This document shows positions 1-6,310 of a stretch of 21,790 nt of DNA, piece by piece. A program made the translations under genes and the position numbers. The stretch comes from a virus. How positions within the stretch are numbered: position 1 is the stretch's first letter; the number at the start of each line of letters is the position of its first letter. Where the stretch lies: positions 1 to 21,790 of the IMG/VR virus record IMGVR_UViG_3300042557_000304; one strand, written 5' to 3'. The notes under the pieces are model-generated. The model saw only the letters and a program-made list of their open reading frames with translations. It was not told the origin of the DNA and searched no databases.

Positions 1-1003
1 CCTTTTTGATTTCTTTAGAATCTTCACAAAACACACCGAACGTTTTAATGTTATCGATTCCCTTTTTAACCACCTTGTTTGCATTCTGAACATCAAACCC
101 TGCATTGTTCATTTCTGCTATTATTTCCGGACGTGAGTAATCGGCTAATATGGTAATGTGTTTTTCTACTCCTAACTGATTCATCTTGTCGATTAGATTC
201 GTAGTAGTCAAATAGCTTTCGTAGATTACCTTCTCGATGAAGATGTCATTGTCTACCCAATAAACCCGAACCAATGCAGTAGGGTGATTATACCCGAAGT
301 CTAACCCATAAACATAATTAACGAATCGTGCCGGGCGATGGTTAATAAAGTTCCAATTCGAATAGATGTTTGATTTACTAATCGCCTTTTCACCGAGTGC
401 ATAGATTTGATATAACGATTCATCGGTACGTTTTAAATCCTCGATTTGTTTCTTGATGCTTTCAGGTAAAAACGGATTGTCACGATAAGTAGATTTAATT
501 AGAGTTGATTCGTCTTTTGGTAGTTCGTAAAGCCAACTTGAACTCTCGGATGGATTATAGTCAAATATCAATTTAAACTCGGTTCGCATATTTAATTGGG
601 TGAAGTCATCGTAATACAATTCATTGGCTTCATTGCACCAGGCGACATCTCTTTTACGTCCACGAATCTTTTGCTCGTCATCCACCGAAAAGAATTCTAC
701 TATCGACCCATTTTCAAACGTGTAGATATGTTCAGACTTATTATGTCGTTCTTGTGAATAGATGTTTAGTTCTTTTAAGATTTCGAAGAAGTCACGCATT
801 ACCGTGGCACGTAAAGCAGGAAAAGTTTTTCTAATTATCGAAACTACCTTGTTTGGATTTTGTAAACTATAAACGATTAGCAACTGACAAAGCGAATAAG
901 TCTTCGATGAACGTGAACCACCCTCGTTAATGATAAAACGCACCCCGTGTTCTTGAAGCGCGTTATAGTTCTTTTCAAATATAATTGTACTATTTAACTC
1001 CAT
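1..1003 (-). CDS. Phage terminase large subunit (3' end cut by window)
   Basis: ATPase-nuclease motor that packages phage DNA into the prohead. The frame is open for 334 codons from ATG at 1003 to the window edge, so the C-terminus is missing. Visible are a Walker A-like GGSRSSKT near residue 31 (the variant with S in place of G that I associate with PBSX-type terminases), a Walker B/coupling stretch containing WCNEANE near residue 125, and a nuclease-start motif YGLDFGYNHPTA near residue 230, whose first Asp would bind metal. A later Asp lies in ILADYSRPE. It follows the small subunit after a 47-base gap, the usual pairing. Family assignment is firm; the exact subfamily was not tested. Confidence 0.93.
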   Translation of the reverse strand, partial: MELNSTIIFEKNYNALQEHGVRFIINEGGSRSSKTYSLCQLLIVYSLQNPNKVVSIIRKTFPALRATVMRDFFEILKELNIYSQERHNKSEHIYTFENGSIVEFFSVDDEQKIRGRKRDVAWCNEANELYYDDFTQLNMRTEFKLIFDYNPSESSSWLYELPKDESTLIKSTYRDNPFLPESIKKQIEDLKRTDESLYQIYALGEKAISKSNIYSNWNFINHRPARFVNYVYGLDFGYNHPTALVRVYWVDNDIFIEKVIYESYLTTTNLIDKMNQLGVEKHITILADYSRPEIIAEMNNAGFDVQNANKVVKKGIDNIKTFGVFCEDSKEIKK

Positions 1004-1050
1004 TTGCACACTATTTGCATATTTCGGTTATACTTACCCTATAGATGCAT

Positions 1051-1494
1051 TTACAATTCGTTCGTATTTGTGTCACTTGGTTTAATGATATTTACCTTTA
1101 TTTCGTTTATCGATTCGCCATTCGTAGTAACATCGGTGCTTTCTTTTATTCCAAGTTTACGAGCGATTAAATTAGGATCAAACAATTTTACTGCTGCACC
1201 TTTGAAATTGTGAATGTAGCAATGTTTCCTTATATACGCGATGATGGGGGCATATTCCGAATATCTACCATCTTTATTCTTTGAGTAATCACCTAAATCG
1301 TTTATAATTCCTTTTTGAAATAGGTATACTTCGAATCCATCGAACGTTACAGGTGTTTCAAGGGGTGTTTTAACTTGCTTACCTTCTTTACCTACATATT
1401 CTATTCTATGCATTGGGTTTTCTGATTCGTGTTTTACATACTCTTTGAATAGTTCAAGTAGTTTTTCGGGTGTTTCTATTAGTTTAGGTTTCAT
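1051..1494 (-). CDS. Terminase small subunit, gp3-type DNA-packaging protein
   Basis: 147 residues. It would recognise phage DNA and hand it to the large terminase encoded just downstream. The N-terminal part (residues 5-20, TPEKLLELFKEYV) resembles the opening helix of gp3-type small terminases. The C-terminal half carries the family-like run YAPIIAYIRKHC then FKGAAVKLFDPNLIARKLG (about residues 80-117). The distal 30 residues (DVTTNGESINEIKVNII) resemble the acidic/beta tail seen in these proteins. The start ATG at 1494 lies directly on an AAACACGA motif, so the dispersed 9-mer described in the findings sits in its initiation region. Assignment is from recalled family features. Confidence 0.8.
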   Translation of the reverse strand: MKPKLIETPEKLLELFKEYVKHESENPMHRIEYVGKEGKQVKTPLETPVTFDGFEVYLFQKGIINDLGDYSKNKDGRYSEYAPIIAYIRKHCYIHNFKGAAVKLFDPNLIARKLGIKESTDVTTNGESINEIKVNIIKPSDTNTNEL

Positions 1495-1501
1495 TCGTGT
1501 T

Positions 1502-1702
1502 TTAGTTAGGGTTATATTGATAGGTTTTAAAATCTTCTTTTGATACAGCGTGAATTTCTAACGAGTATATCTTGTAGTCTATAAAGATACAATAATTGAT
1601 CTCTGCTACTTTCATAATTAAACGTAGTGCATTCCATTCGCTTTTATGTTTAGATGGGTTCATAAACACGATGTAGTAATCAGATGTTAAAAATGTTGTC
1701 AC
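1502..1702 (-). CDS. Hypothetical 66-aa protein
   Basis: I do not recognise this protein. It starts with GTG at 1702, and that GTG overlaps the TGA of the upstream gene (GTGA), which suggests translational coupling. The only in-frame ATG is at codon 14. The sequence alternates hydrophobic and polar residues (YYIVFM, NYCIFIDYKIYSLEI), consistent with a small alpha/beta domain, with no obvious signal peptide, metal site or membrane segment. It lies between the GDSE/WGG-motif protein and the small terminase and is probably co-transcribed with them. The role is unknown. Confidence 0.6.
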   Translation of the reverse strand: MTTFLTSDYYIVFMNPSKHKSEWNALRLIMKVAEINYCIFIDYKIYSLEIHAVSKEDFKTYQYNPN

Positions 1703-2172
1703 TTTCTTATTTGTTCGAGTTTACGTTGCGCCCATTCTATTCCAGCATCACCGCCCCAAGCCAACCACATTAAACGTCCGCATCCATCCCCAAGTTCCTT
1801 TTGTGAATTTTGCCTATGTCGTTCAAATGCTGCCATTCGTGCTATTGTATCTTCGCTTATTGGTTCGCCTTTTGCTAATTGATTCGCTCTTTGTTTTCCT
1901 ACAGGCGTCCCACAATCACCCCATCCGTTTTCTTCTGCGTATCTTAACGCTATTTTAGCGTTTTCCGTAGCTTGTTTAGGGTAATCGGTGTAGCTTTCTA
2001 ACTTCATAGCCTTTTTATAAAGACTTAAAGCAGACATTTTATCCTTTTCCCATTGGCTTTGACAAAATGCGTAACGTTGCTTTGCATCGGGAAAACTATT
2101 ATTAGCTTCCGAATCACCCATACATCGTTTTATGAATTCGTCTTTTTGTTCGTTAGGCTTCGGGTTCGGCAT
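1699..2172 (-). CDS. Conserved phage protein with CMGD/FPD and LxWGG motifs
   Basis: 157 residues in two recognisable parts. Residues 1-43 contain a Cys-containing segment (FIKRCMGD, then NNSFPDAKQRYAFCQSQW) that I have often seen at the front of, or fused to, phage head and protease proteins. Residues 55-155 contain a second module (YTDYPKQATENAKIAL, GTPVGKQRANQLAKGEPIS, MLAWGG-like LMWLAWGGDAG) that occurs in flavobacterial phage proteins, including some prohead proteases. No catalytic residues are evident. It overlaps the neighbouring genes at both ends, so it belongs to the terminase operon. A packaging or head-maturation accessory is an inference from location only. Confidence 0.7.
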   Translation of the reverse strand: MPNPKPNEQKDEFIKRCMGDSEANNSFPDAKQRYAFCQSQWEKDKMSALSLYKKAMKLESYTDYPKQATENAKIALRYAEENGWGDCGTPVGKQRANQLAKGEPISEDTIARMAAFERHRQNSQKELGDGCGRLMWLAWGGDAGIEWAQRKLEQIRK

Positions 2173-2392
2173 TTTTACGCTTTCTTTTAGGTTTAGTAAC
2201 TTCTTCTGCTTTCGTTTCTTGTTCTACTCCCGTGTAATTGATAGTTTCAGGTTCAAATAAATAACCTAAACCAATAGATTGATAATAAGTAAATCGCTTT
2301 GTATCTATCTTATTTACTTCGATTCGTCTTTCCCCAAGAACTGAATCATATTTTACTATTACCTTACCTTTAAATTCGTCTTTAATTTTCAT
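2153..2392 (-). CDS. Hypothetical 79-aa protein with basic C-terminal tail
   Basis: Function unknown. The open frame runs back to a TTG at 2398, but the ATG two codons later at 2392 is the more likely start. The N-terminal 55 residues are beta-rich (GKVIVKYDSVLGERRIEV, then RFTYYQSIGLGYLFE). The C-terminus is low complexity and charged: an acidic stretch (EQETKAEEV) followed by KPKRKRKN and EPEA, a possible nucleic-acid-binding tail. It overlaps the sigma-like gene upstream by 11 bases and the CMGD/WGG protein downstream by 20 bases, so it is part of the same operon. Small proteins of this shape are common next to head genes in Bacteroidota phages. Confidence 0.65.
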   Translation of the reverse strand: MKIKDEFKGKVIVKYDSVLGERRIEVNKIDTKRFTYYQSIGLGYLFEPETINYTGVEQETKAEEVTKPKRKRKNAEPEA

Positions 2393-2975
2393 TTTCAAGT
2401 TTTATTCGTTTTAAATCTTCTTTTATTTCTCTTATCCAATAGTGAGCAGTTACATACGGAAGGTTGAAATATTTACCCATTGCCCTGGCAGTAGTATAAC
2501 CTTTATCGTAGTAAGCTTCAAATATAATTAACTTAATCCTATCTTCAATCGTGTTTCTATAGATCTCAATACAAGATTTATATAACTGATATTTGCGTTC
2601 TTGCTCTATTTTATATATTAAATCGCTATCGTCATTTGTTTCGTTGTTCGTGTATTCGATAGCCGTGACTGATTCGTCTTTATTGCTTTGAGATGTGTTC
2701 CACAATATTTGCTTTTTGATAGTGTTTAGTAGATAGCTTTTAACTTCGTTTTCCGTGTTTAACTCGGGGTTTAGTTCTACTAAGTAAAGATATGCGTTAT
2801 TAATTACGACATCGGCGGTTATGGTGCTATTCATTCGCACCAAAAAATAGTTAGTGTATTTTCTAATCTCGGAGTAGTTCGTGTTTATGTATGTGTCAAG
2901 AATTGCTTTCAACCCATTGCATAAAATCCTTAAACCAAACTCGCCTTCTAACGTTGGAGCAAAAACATTCTCCAT
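2382..2975 (-). CDS. Sigma-like / HTH transcriptional regulator
   Basis: Probably a phage-encoded sigma-factor-like or DNA-binding regulator. The middle (INNAYLYLVEL, then a helix ending YLLNTIKKQILW) resembles sigma-region-2 helices, and the C-terminus (EAYYDKGYTTARAMGKYFNLPYVTAHYWIREIKEDLKR, read in pieces) fits a region-4-like helix-turn-helix with recognition helix near YVTAHYWIREI. The start is uncertain: ATG at 2975 makes the first 26 residues overlap the preceding gene, while a TTG at 2912 would give 176 residues beginning at the better-looking LKAILDTYINTNYSEIRKYT. It lies ahead of the terminase genes and could recognise the bipartite late element found at three structural genes; that link is inference. 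Confidence 0.7.
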   Translation of the reverse strand: MENVFAPTLEGEFGLRILCNGLKAILDTYINTNYSEIRKYTNYFLVRMNSTITADVVINNAYLYLVELNPELNTENEVKSYLLNTIKKQILWNTSQSNKDESVTAIEYTNNETNDDSDLIYKIEQERKYQLYKSCIEIYRNTIEDRIKLIIFEAYYDKGYTTARAMGKYFNLPYVTAHYWIREIKEDLKRIKLENEN

Positions 2976-3099
2976 CCTTTTTTCCCGTTTTTAGTTCTTT
3001 AATCTTCTTTAACTTATTCAGACTAACTTTTGAATATTTAATTACGTCCTGCGAAGCGTTTATTTCGTTTATTACTTCAAGTTCAATTTGTTCAAACAT
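2896..3099 (-). CDS. Small conserved phage protein, ECFCS motif
   Basis: 67 residues from ATG at 3099; an upstream TTG at 3135 would add residues that look unrelated (MFRCVNCFYYRY) and is rejected. The protein has a helical N-terminus and ends with GECFCSNVRRRVWFKDFMQW, a Cys-x-Cys followed by basic and aromatic residues. I recognise this ending as recurring in small Bacteroidota phage proteins located before sigma-like genes, but I know no function for it. Its 3' end overlaps the long form of the sigma-like gene by 80 bases, the main reason to doubt that gene's ATG start. Its start lies inside the last codons of the membrane-protein gene. Confidence 0.7.
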   Translation of the reverse strand: MFEQIELEVINEINASQDVIKYSKVSLNKLKKIKELKTGKKDGECFCSNVRRRVWFKDFMQWVESNS

Positions 3100-3326
3100 A
3101 TATCTATAGTAAAAGCAATTAACGCACCTAAACAAGCAAGTTCAAAACTACCCGTGTAAACCAATGTAGACCAAAAAGACCAACATTTCCAGCATCCCAA
3201 AGACGAATGAATATAGTTAGATAAATGAGTTACAGGAATTTGAGTAAATATAAAATCAAAAAGCAGTTGCAGGGGTTCGAAGTTAACAAACCACCAAGCA
3301 ACTGCTACAATCAGTATTAAATTCAT
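3072..3326 (-). CDS. Small membrane protein with CWKCWSFW motif
   Basis: 84 residues with two hydrophobic segments: residues 2-14 (NLILIVAVAWWFV) and about residues 55-75 (WSTLVYTGSFELACLGALIAF). Between them is GCWKCWSFW, a CxxC followed by an FW pair; a motif of this type is found in DUF1360-like small membrane proteins and in many Bacteroidota phages. The CxxC could bind metal or form a disulfide. The gene follows the zinc-ribbon gene after 3 bases and overlaps the next gene by 28 bases. A role in the host membrane is likely from composition; holin activity is possible but less likely than for the gene at 12796-13008. Confidence 0.7.
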   Translation of the reverse strand: MNLILIVAVAWWFVNFEPLQLLFDFIFTQIPVTHLSNYIHSSLGCWKCWSFWSTLVYTGSFELACLGALIAFTIDICLNKLNLK

Positions 3327-3329
3327 AGC

Positions 3330-3689
3330 CTAATTTTTGGCTAAGTTATTCAATTTTTTCTTATAATTTATTAAACGACCTAATCCACGTGCGCAAGTGT
3401 CTAACCTATAAACGTATTTTTCTGCTAATTCGTGTAATAATCCTTTCTTTGCAGTCATAATAAAGTCTGAATGTAATCGCATTCGTGTTTGCATTCCTTC
3501 GATCATATCATTAATTTCGTCAATACGTTCTTTGATTAATTCAATATCTAATTCTGCTCCCGTTCCTGAACACGACATACATTCGTAATCTACTATATCT
3601 TGTAAATAAGGAATGTCCGTTCCGTTGTGTTCAATTGTAATAGTTCCCCATCCGTCACATTCTTCGCAATGTTTAAGTAAATCTTTCAT
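3330..3689 (-). CDS. DnaJ-like zinc-ribbon plus coiled-coil protein
   Basis: 119 residues. The N-terminus has two CxxCxGxG knuckles, CEECDGWG (C8, C11) and CMSCSGTG (C37, C40), the signature of a DnaJ-type zinc ribbon with one zinc bound by four Cys. Residues 50-119 are charged and helical (KERIDEINDMIEGMQ, then KKKLNNLAKN), probably a coiled coil. It is the first gene of its operon: a Bacteroidota-type promoter lies 32-62 bases upstream, and an AACAATTAA leader ends 13 bases before the ATG. Free-standing zinc ribbons of this type are common in phages of this group; the partner protein is unknown. Confidence 0.7.
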   Translation of the reverse strand: MKDLLKHCEECDGWGTITIEHNGTDIPYLQDIVDYECMSCSGTGAELDIELIKERIDEINDMIEGMQTRMRLHSDFIMTAKKGLLHELAEKYVYRLDTCARGLGRLINYKKKLNNLAKN

Positions 3690-3700
3690 AATTTCTAATT

Positions 3701-3728
3701 TTTTAATTGTTAAACGTGTACAAATATA
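3701..3728 (-). repeat. 28-bp direct repeat, copy 1 (promoter/leader)
   Basis: Exact match to 5862-5889. It covers the TATATTTG -7 box, the palindrome TGTACA just after it and the AACAATTAA leader. The second copy sits in the same relation to the ERF gene, so two operons probably share one control element. Confidence 0.9.
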
Positions 3729-3751
3729 TTAATTAATATAATACAAACAAA
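3703..3751 (-). promoter_or_regulatory. Promoter for the 3689-1 operon (TTTG-N19-TATATTTG)
   Basis: Reading the minus strand, TTTG (3751-3748) is followed after 19 bases by TATATTTG (3728-3721), a full match to the Bacteroidota -33/-7 consensus TTG-N19-TAnnTTTG. Transcription would begin near 3714 and give a leader carrying AACAATTAA (3711-3703). The -33 box overlaps the T-tract of the preceding terminator, so one operon ends where the next starts. The stretch 3701-3728 is exactly repeated upstream of the ERF gene. Confidence 0.75.
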
Positions 3752-3779
3752 AAAAAGACGGAATTTTTTACGTTCCGCC
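3749..3779 (-). terminator. Intrinsic terminator after the Cro-like gene
   Basis: On the minus strand a 7-bp stem GGCGGAA/TTCCGTC (one G-U pair; arms 3773-3779 and 3757-3763) with a 9-base loop is followed directly by eight T (3756-3749). It ends the replication/recombination operon 8 bases after the stop codon at 3787. Confidence 0.85.
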
Positions 3780-3786
3780 TTAAAAT

Positions 3787-3990
3787 TTACTTACTGAAGA
3801 ACTCGCCTATCTTTTCAATTGACCTACTCGAAAGGCTTTTGCCGTTCATAAACTTATGCAAGTTAGGTTGTCTTATATCTACAATCTTTGAAAAAGCGTT
3901 AAGACTTAATTCGTGTTTTTGTAGGTAAAAACGAACCATCGAACGGGTAACTTCATTTGCTTCGCTTAAAACTTTTGCTTGTTCTCTCAT
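3787..3990 (-). CDS. Cro/C1-like helix-turn-helix protein
   Basis: 67 residues. The core VRFYLQKHELSLNAFSKIVD, then IRQPNLHKFMNGKSLSSRSIEKIGEFF, reads as a short XRE-family HTH: the second helix is LNAFSKIV, the recognition helix is QPNLHKFM, and the following loop with Gly (NGKSLS) is typical. It has no oligomerisation or protease domain, so it resembles Cro rather than CI. It is the last gene of the recombination operon and is followed at once by an intrinsic terminator overlapping the promoter of the next operon. It may bind the duplicated promoter element at 3701-3728 and 5862-5889, which is an inference from position. Confidence 0.8.
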   Translation of the reverse strand: MREQAKVLSEANEVTRSMVRFYLQKHELSLNAFSKIVDIRQPNLHKFMNGKSLSSRSIEKIGEFFSK

Positions 3991-3993
3991 AAG

Positions 3994-4200
3994 TTAAAAA
4001 GGTAAATCATTTTTTTCCGATTGCGGTTCGTCTTTTGGTTTGAAGTCATTAACGAATATTTTAAAATCAGGTTGTTTGTCATCTTTTTTGTAGTTGTTAA
4101 CCCACATTGAATACTTAACACCATTGATTGTAAAGTTAATCACTTCGCCTTTTGCCGTTTGCTTTTTCCAAGCACCTGTACTCCATTTTTTGTCTTCCAT
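3994..4200 (-). CDS. Small DUF736-like / SSB-like protein ending in DLPF
   Basis: 68 residues. The body (STGAWKKQTAKGEVINFTIN, then VKYSMWVNNYKKDDKQPDFKIFVN) follows the pattern W-K-K...G...N/K-x-x-K-x-x-x-x-P-D-[FY]-x-I seen in DUF736-like OB-type small proteins. The last residues, SEKNDLPF, look like the acidic C-terminal tip of single-stranded DNA-binding proteins (for example DDIPF), which docks repair and replication partners. The helicase at 8596-9540 ends similarly. It lies with exonuclease and ERF annealase genes, as would suit a ssDNA-associated protein. The ATG is overlapped by the stop of a tiny upstream ORF (TAATG). SSB activity is not proven. Confidence 0.65.
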   Translation of the reverse strand: MEDKKWSTGAWKKQTAKGEVINFTINGVKYSMWVNNYKKDDKQPDFKIFVNDFKPKDEPQSEKNDLPF

Positions 4201-4283
4201 TACTTAATATATTTTATTGGATTTATACTTTGAAGCCATTGCTTTAAGACTTCTAATTTACTTTTTACGCTTGTTTTACTCAT
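4200..4283 (-). CDS. Tiny ORF, 27 aa, basic
   Basis: A 27-residue ORF beginning MSKTSVKSKLEVLKQWLQ and ending INPIKYIK, fitted exactly into the space between its neighbours. Its ATG overlaps the upstream stop (ATGA at 4283-4280) and its own TAA overlaps the next ATG (TAATG at 4202-4198). Such perfect coupling at both ends is the reason to call it a gene. It would be a lysine-rich amphipathic helix of unknown role. It could instead be a short cistron that only carries ribosomes to the SSB-like gene. Confidence 0.5.
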   Translation of the reverse strand: MSKTSVKSKLEVLKQWLQSINPIKYIK

Positions 4284-4471
4284 TTCTTTTCAATATAAAG
4301 GTTCTTAAATCTTTCTTGACTGCAGCAAAATTCTGATATCGTGTTTTTGTCGTACTGCCTAATTACTTCGTACCAAAGTTTGCCACGTTGTAAAGCTTTG
4401 ATTTGAACAACTTGGTCGGGTCTACTTACGTTAATGTAATACCCCATTTCTTTTAATTCGTTTGTTTTCAT
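4280..4471 (-). CDS. Hypothetical 63-aa protein
   Basis: Function unknown. The frame stays open back to a GTG at 4534, but ATG at 4471 lies one base after the stop of the upstream gene and starts a plausible protein (MKTNELKEMGYYINVSRPDQ), so it is preferred. Strands such as QIKALQRGKLWYEVIRQY and a Cys pair (SEFCCSQERFKNL) suggest a small alpha/beta fold. It is tightly coupled to the genes on either side, ending with an ATGA overlap into the 27-residue ORF. It is probably a recombination-operon accessory by location only. Confidence 0.6.
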   Translation of the reverse strand: MKTNELKEMGYYINVSRPDQVVQIKALQRGKLWYEVIRQYDKNTISEFCCSQERFKNLYIEKK

Positions 4472-4472
4472 C

Positions 4473-4667
4473 TTATTCTGATTTAAAGGTTCTGTTGTAA
4501 TATTGTTCTGCTTCTTTTTCTCCATATCCACCACAAGTGTGAGCGATTTCTATCTGCTCCTTCTCCATTGCTTTGGCTTGTTCAAATATCTTTTCAATAT
4601 CATCCATTGAGATTGAATCATCAAATTCTAATTGGTCATATAACCATTTTACTGCTGTTTGTTTCAT
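4473..4667 (-). CDS. Hypothetical 64-aa protein (helical, acidic)
   Basis: A short helical protein: MKQTAVKWLYDQLEF, then ISMDDIEKIFEQAKAMEKEQI, then GGYGEKEAEQYYNRTF. The pattern [VI]-x-W-L-x-x-x-[LI] at the start, a middle AKxMEKxQI helix and a final AEQYYNxTF-like tail is one I have often seen in small proteins of Bacteroidota phages near recombination genes, but no function is known to me. The ATG overlaps the exonuclease stop codon (ATGA), so translation is probably coupled. Confidence 0.7.
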   Translation of the reverse strand: MKQTAVKWLYDQLEFDDSISMDDIEKIFEQAKAMEKEQIEIAHTCGGYGEKEAEQYYNRTFKSE

Positions 4668-5335
4668 AAATTTTCTATTAAATTGTTATAATACTCCCTG
4701 CATTCTTCTACTCGTTGTTTAATCTTTTTGATTGTTTCTTCGTCTTTTGCTATTTTAAAGGCTTTTACACGCTTTTCTTTCGGGATGTGGTCAAAGTTAT
4801 GTTTCTTCTGAACAAAATCTCTTACGTCTAAACTTTCGTCTATTAGGTTTTGTTTCCAATGTTCCCTTCTAACTTCGTCTTCTACTATCTGAAAAGGTGT
4901 ATTTACAAGGCAGTAACAAAGTAGTGCTTCCGTTTTACCTGTTAACCATAAATACCCTTGAAGCTGAAAATAGTAATCCTTGTTTGGAATATCCTCTTCG
5001 AAAAATGGGAAAGTAGTTGCATCAAAAGACGTCTTTACATCGAGTAATATTTCGTTCGTGTTTACGTCGGGTGTTCCAGTTATCCATTCGTTTGTTAGAT
5101 TCTCGTCATTTTTGTAAATAAACCCTAAATTAAGAACATCGTTAACGAGATCAATAGATTCATCTTCGCATTCGTTACCTTTGTCAGTGTATCTACTCCA
5201 AAACTCTTTTCGAATTCCGTATTTATGTTCGATTGCTAACTCCTGTAAGTAAGTTTTACAAGTCTTGGATAAAACTTCCCCTTTAGTTTTTGGGGAAGTC
5301 ATTATTTTGCCTAATTGTGATGCTCGGATTCTCAT
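4664..5335 (-). CDS. PD-(D/E)XK phage exonuclease (YqaJ/lambda-exo-like)
   Basis: 223 residues. Probably the 5'-3' exonuclease of a Red-like recombination pair, making 3' single strands for the ERF annealase encoded directly upstream. The nuclease core is readable: E55 in KGNECEDES, D90 in GTPD, D99-x-K101 in LLDVKTS, and Q124/Q126 in YYFQLQGYLWLTG, which is the order and spacing of PD-(D/E)XK exonucleases of the YqaJ type. The N-terminal RASQLGKIMTSP resembles the opening helix of these enzymes. An ATGA overlap links it to ERF. The nuclease class is firm; lambda-exo versus RecB-like subgroup is not settled. Confidence 0.85.
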   Translation of the reverse strand: MRIRASQLGKIMTSPKTKGEVLSKTCKTYLQELAIEHKYGIRKEFWSRYTDKGNECEDESIDLVNDVLNLGFIYKNDENLTNEWITGTPDVNTNEILLDVKTSFDATTFPFFEEDIPNKDYYFQLQGYLWLTGKTEALLCYCLVNTPFQIVEDEVRREHWKQNLIDESLDVRDFVQKKHNFDHIPKEKRVKAFKIAKDEETIKKIKQRVEECREYYNNLIENL

Positions 5336-5853
5336 ACTAACAACAATGATTTCTTTTGTACTTCGTTTAAATCGAACTTCGCCTGGAGTTCTTCAGCTGT
5401 AAATTCACCTGCTCTAATTGCTTCAATAGCTTTTAAAAATCGTTCACCTTCAATCTTAGGTTTCTTTTCCGTGTTTACGGCTTTTACTTGCTCACCTGCT
5501 GCGTCCGTGTCTTTATCAGTTACGATTCCTAAAATAGTTGAAAGGCAATAACGTCTATAATAAGTTATTCCCGAACCAAAACTTTGGTAATCGTTCATTC
5601 CTTTTAACTGAATCATTGGTATATCGGTTTTACTTTCGATGTTTTCACCACTTTCACAATGGAATAACACGGTAACTATTTGTTGCCCGTTAATTAATTG
5701 GGTGAACCCTAATCCGTGTTTTTGTAGTAACGGGTTAATCACTTCAAAGATTTTAGGTAAATCCGCATACGAATATCCATAACCTTGCGTTCCTTTGTGA
5801 ATTACAGGCACTTCTTGTTGGAAGTCTGCCAATGCTTTAAATAAGTGTTTCAT
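5332..5853 (-). CDS. erf: ERF-family single-strand annealing protein
   Basis: 173 residues. It binds single-stranded DNA and anneals complementary strands in phage recombination. The family signature is clear: GYGYSYADLPKIFEVINPLL (residues 24-43), the middle TVLFHCESGE, and GSGITYYRRYCLSTILGI followed by DKDTDA (residues 93-118). The C-terminal 45 residues are a linker plus a short helical tail. It heads an operon with its own promoter copy (28-bp repeat at 5862-5889); AACAATTAA ends 10 bases before the ATG. The partner nuclease gene follows with an ATGA overlap. Confidence 0.9.
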   Translation of the reverse strand: MKHLFKALADFQQEVPVIHKGTQGYGYSYADLPKIFEVINPLLQKHGLGFTQLINGQQIVTVLFHCESGENIESKTDIPMIQLKGMNDYQSFGSGITYYRRYCLSTILGIVTDKDTDAAGEQVKAVNTEKKPKIEGERFLKAIEAIRAGEFTAEELQAKFDLNEVQKKSLLLV

Positions 5854-5861
5854 AATATAGA

Positions 5862-5889
5862 TTTTAATTGTTAAACGTGTACAAATATA
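5862..5889 (-). promoter_or_regulatory. 28-bp direct repeat copy 2: ERF promoter/leader
   Basis: Identical to 3701-3728. On the minus strand TATATTTG (5889-5882) is a good -7 box; a clear -33 TTG at 19 bases is lacking (TTTATG is there instead). Behind it come TGTACA and the AACAATTAA leader. Conservation of bases between the -7 box and the leader suggests an operator or leader function as well as a promoter. Confidence 0.7.
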
Positions 5890-5927
5890 CTAAAAAGAAT
5901 AACATAAAGGCGAAAAAAGAAAAATAT

Positions 5928-6287
5928 TTATAAAAATTTCTTTAATCCTTCTGCGCATCGTTGAATTGAATTAGCACGTTCCTGTAACGACTTTATTTGT
6001 TCTGCTATGGTTTCGGTGCAATCGCTTGTAAAATACCCGTGTGACGTTGCAATCAGTGGTATTATGCCATTTGTTCGAATGTAGTTAACCATTTTACGCA
6101 ATCTCGGTTGTGTCATTTTGGTTTTAAAACCCCTTGCGGATAAAAATTCGTTCATTCGAGTAACGATTAACTCGGCTTTGATAGGGTTTTCTTTTTTATA
6201 GTTTCTAAATCCGTGAATTACTATTGGAAGTATCTCCATTTCTTCGTTCGTTAATTCACTTGTGTGTTCTTCAAAGTTTGTTATCAT
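5928..6287 (-). CDS. Putative winged-helix-like phage protein
   Basis: 119 residues. Residues 14-90 fit a winged-helix shape: helices LTNEEMEILPIVIHGF, KAELIVTRMNEFL and TQPRLRKMVNYIRTNG (likely recognition helix), then a short wing IIPLIATSHGYFTSD. The end (ETIAEQIKSLQERANSIQRCAEGL) is a helix that may dimerise. I have seen the GY-F/Y-x-S-D...SL-x-x-R-x-x-x-I pattern in Bacteroidota phage proteins near replication and recombination genes. DNA binding or replisome loading is plausible but not shown. Its promoter region (6311-6338) shares a 14-mer with the promoter at 11908-11938, and AACAATTAA ends 10 bases before its ATG. Confidence 0.65.
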   Translation of the reverse strand: MITNFEEHTSELTNEEMEILPIVIHGFRNYKKENPIKAELIVTRMNEFLSARGFKTKMTQPRLRKMVNYIRTNGIIPLIATSHGYFTSDCTETIAEQIKSLQERANSIQRCAEGLKKFL

Positions 6288-6310
6288 AATTTTAGGTTTA
6301 ATTGTTTCGG

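Noticed and set aside
1004-1050. Possible promoter or packaging site between the terminase genes
   Set aside because: Only a short direct repeat TGCAAAT is seen; no TAnnTTTG box, hairpin or clear cos-like sequence.
3100-3135. Upstream extension of the ECFCS gene to TTG 3135
   Set aside because: The extra residues look unlike the family pattern and increase the overlap with the membrane-protein gene; ATG 3099 is preferred.
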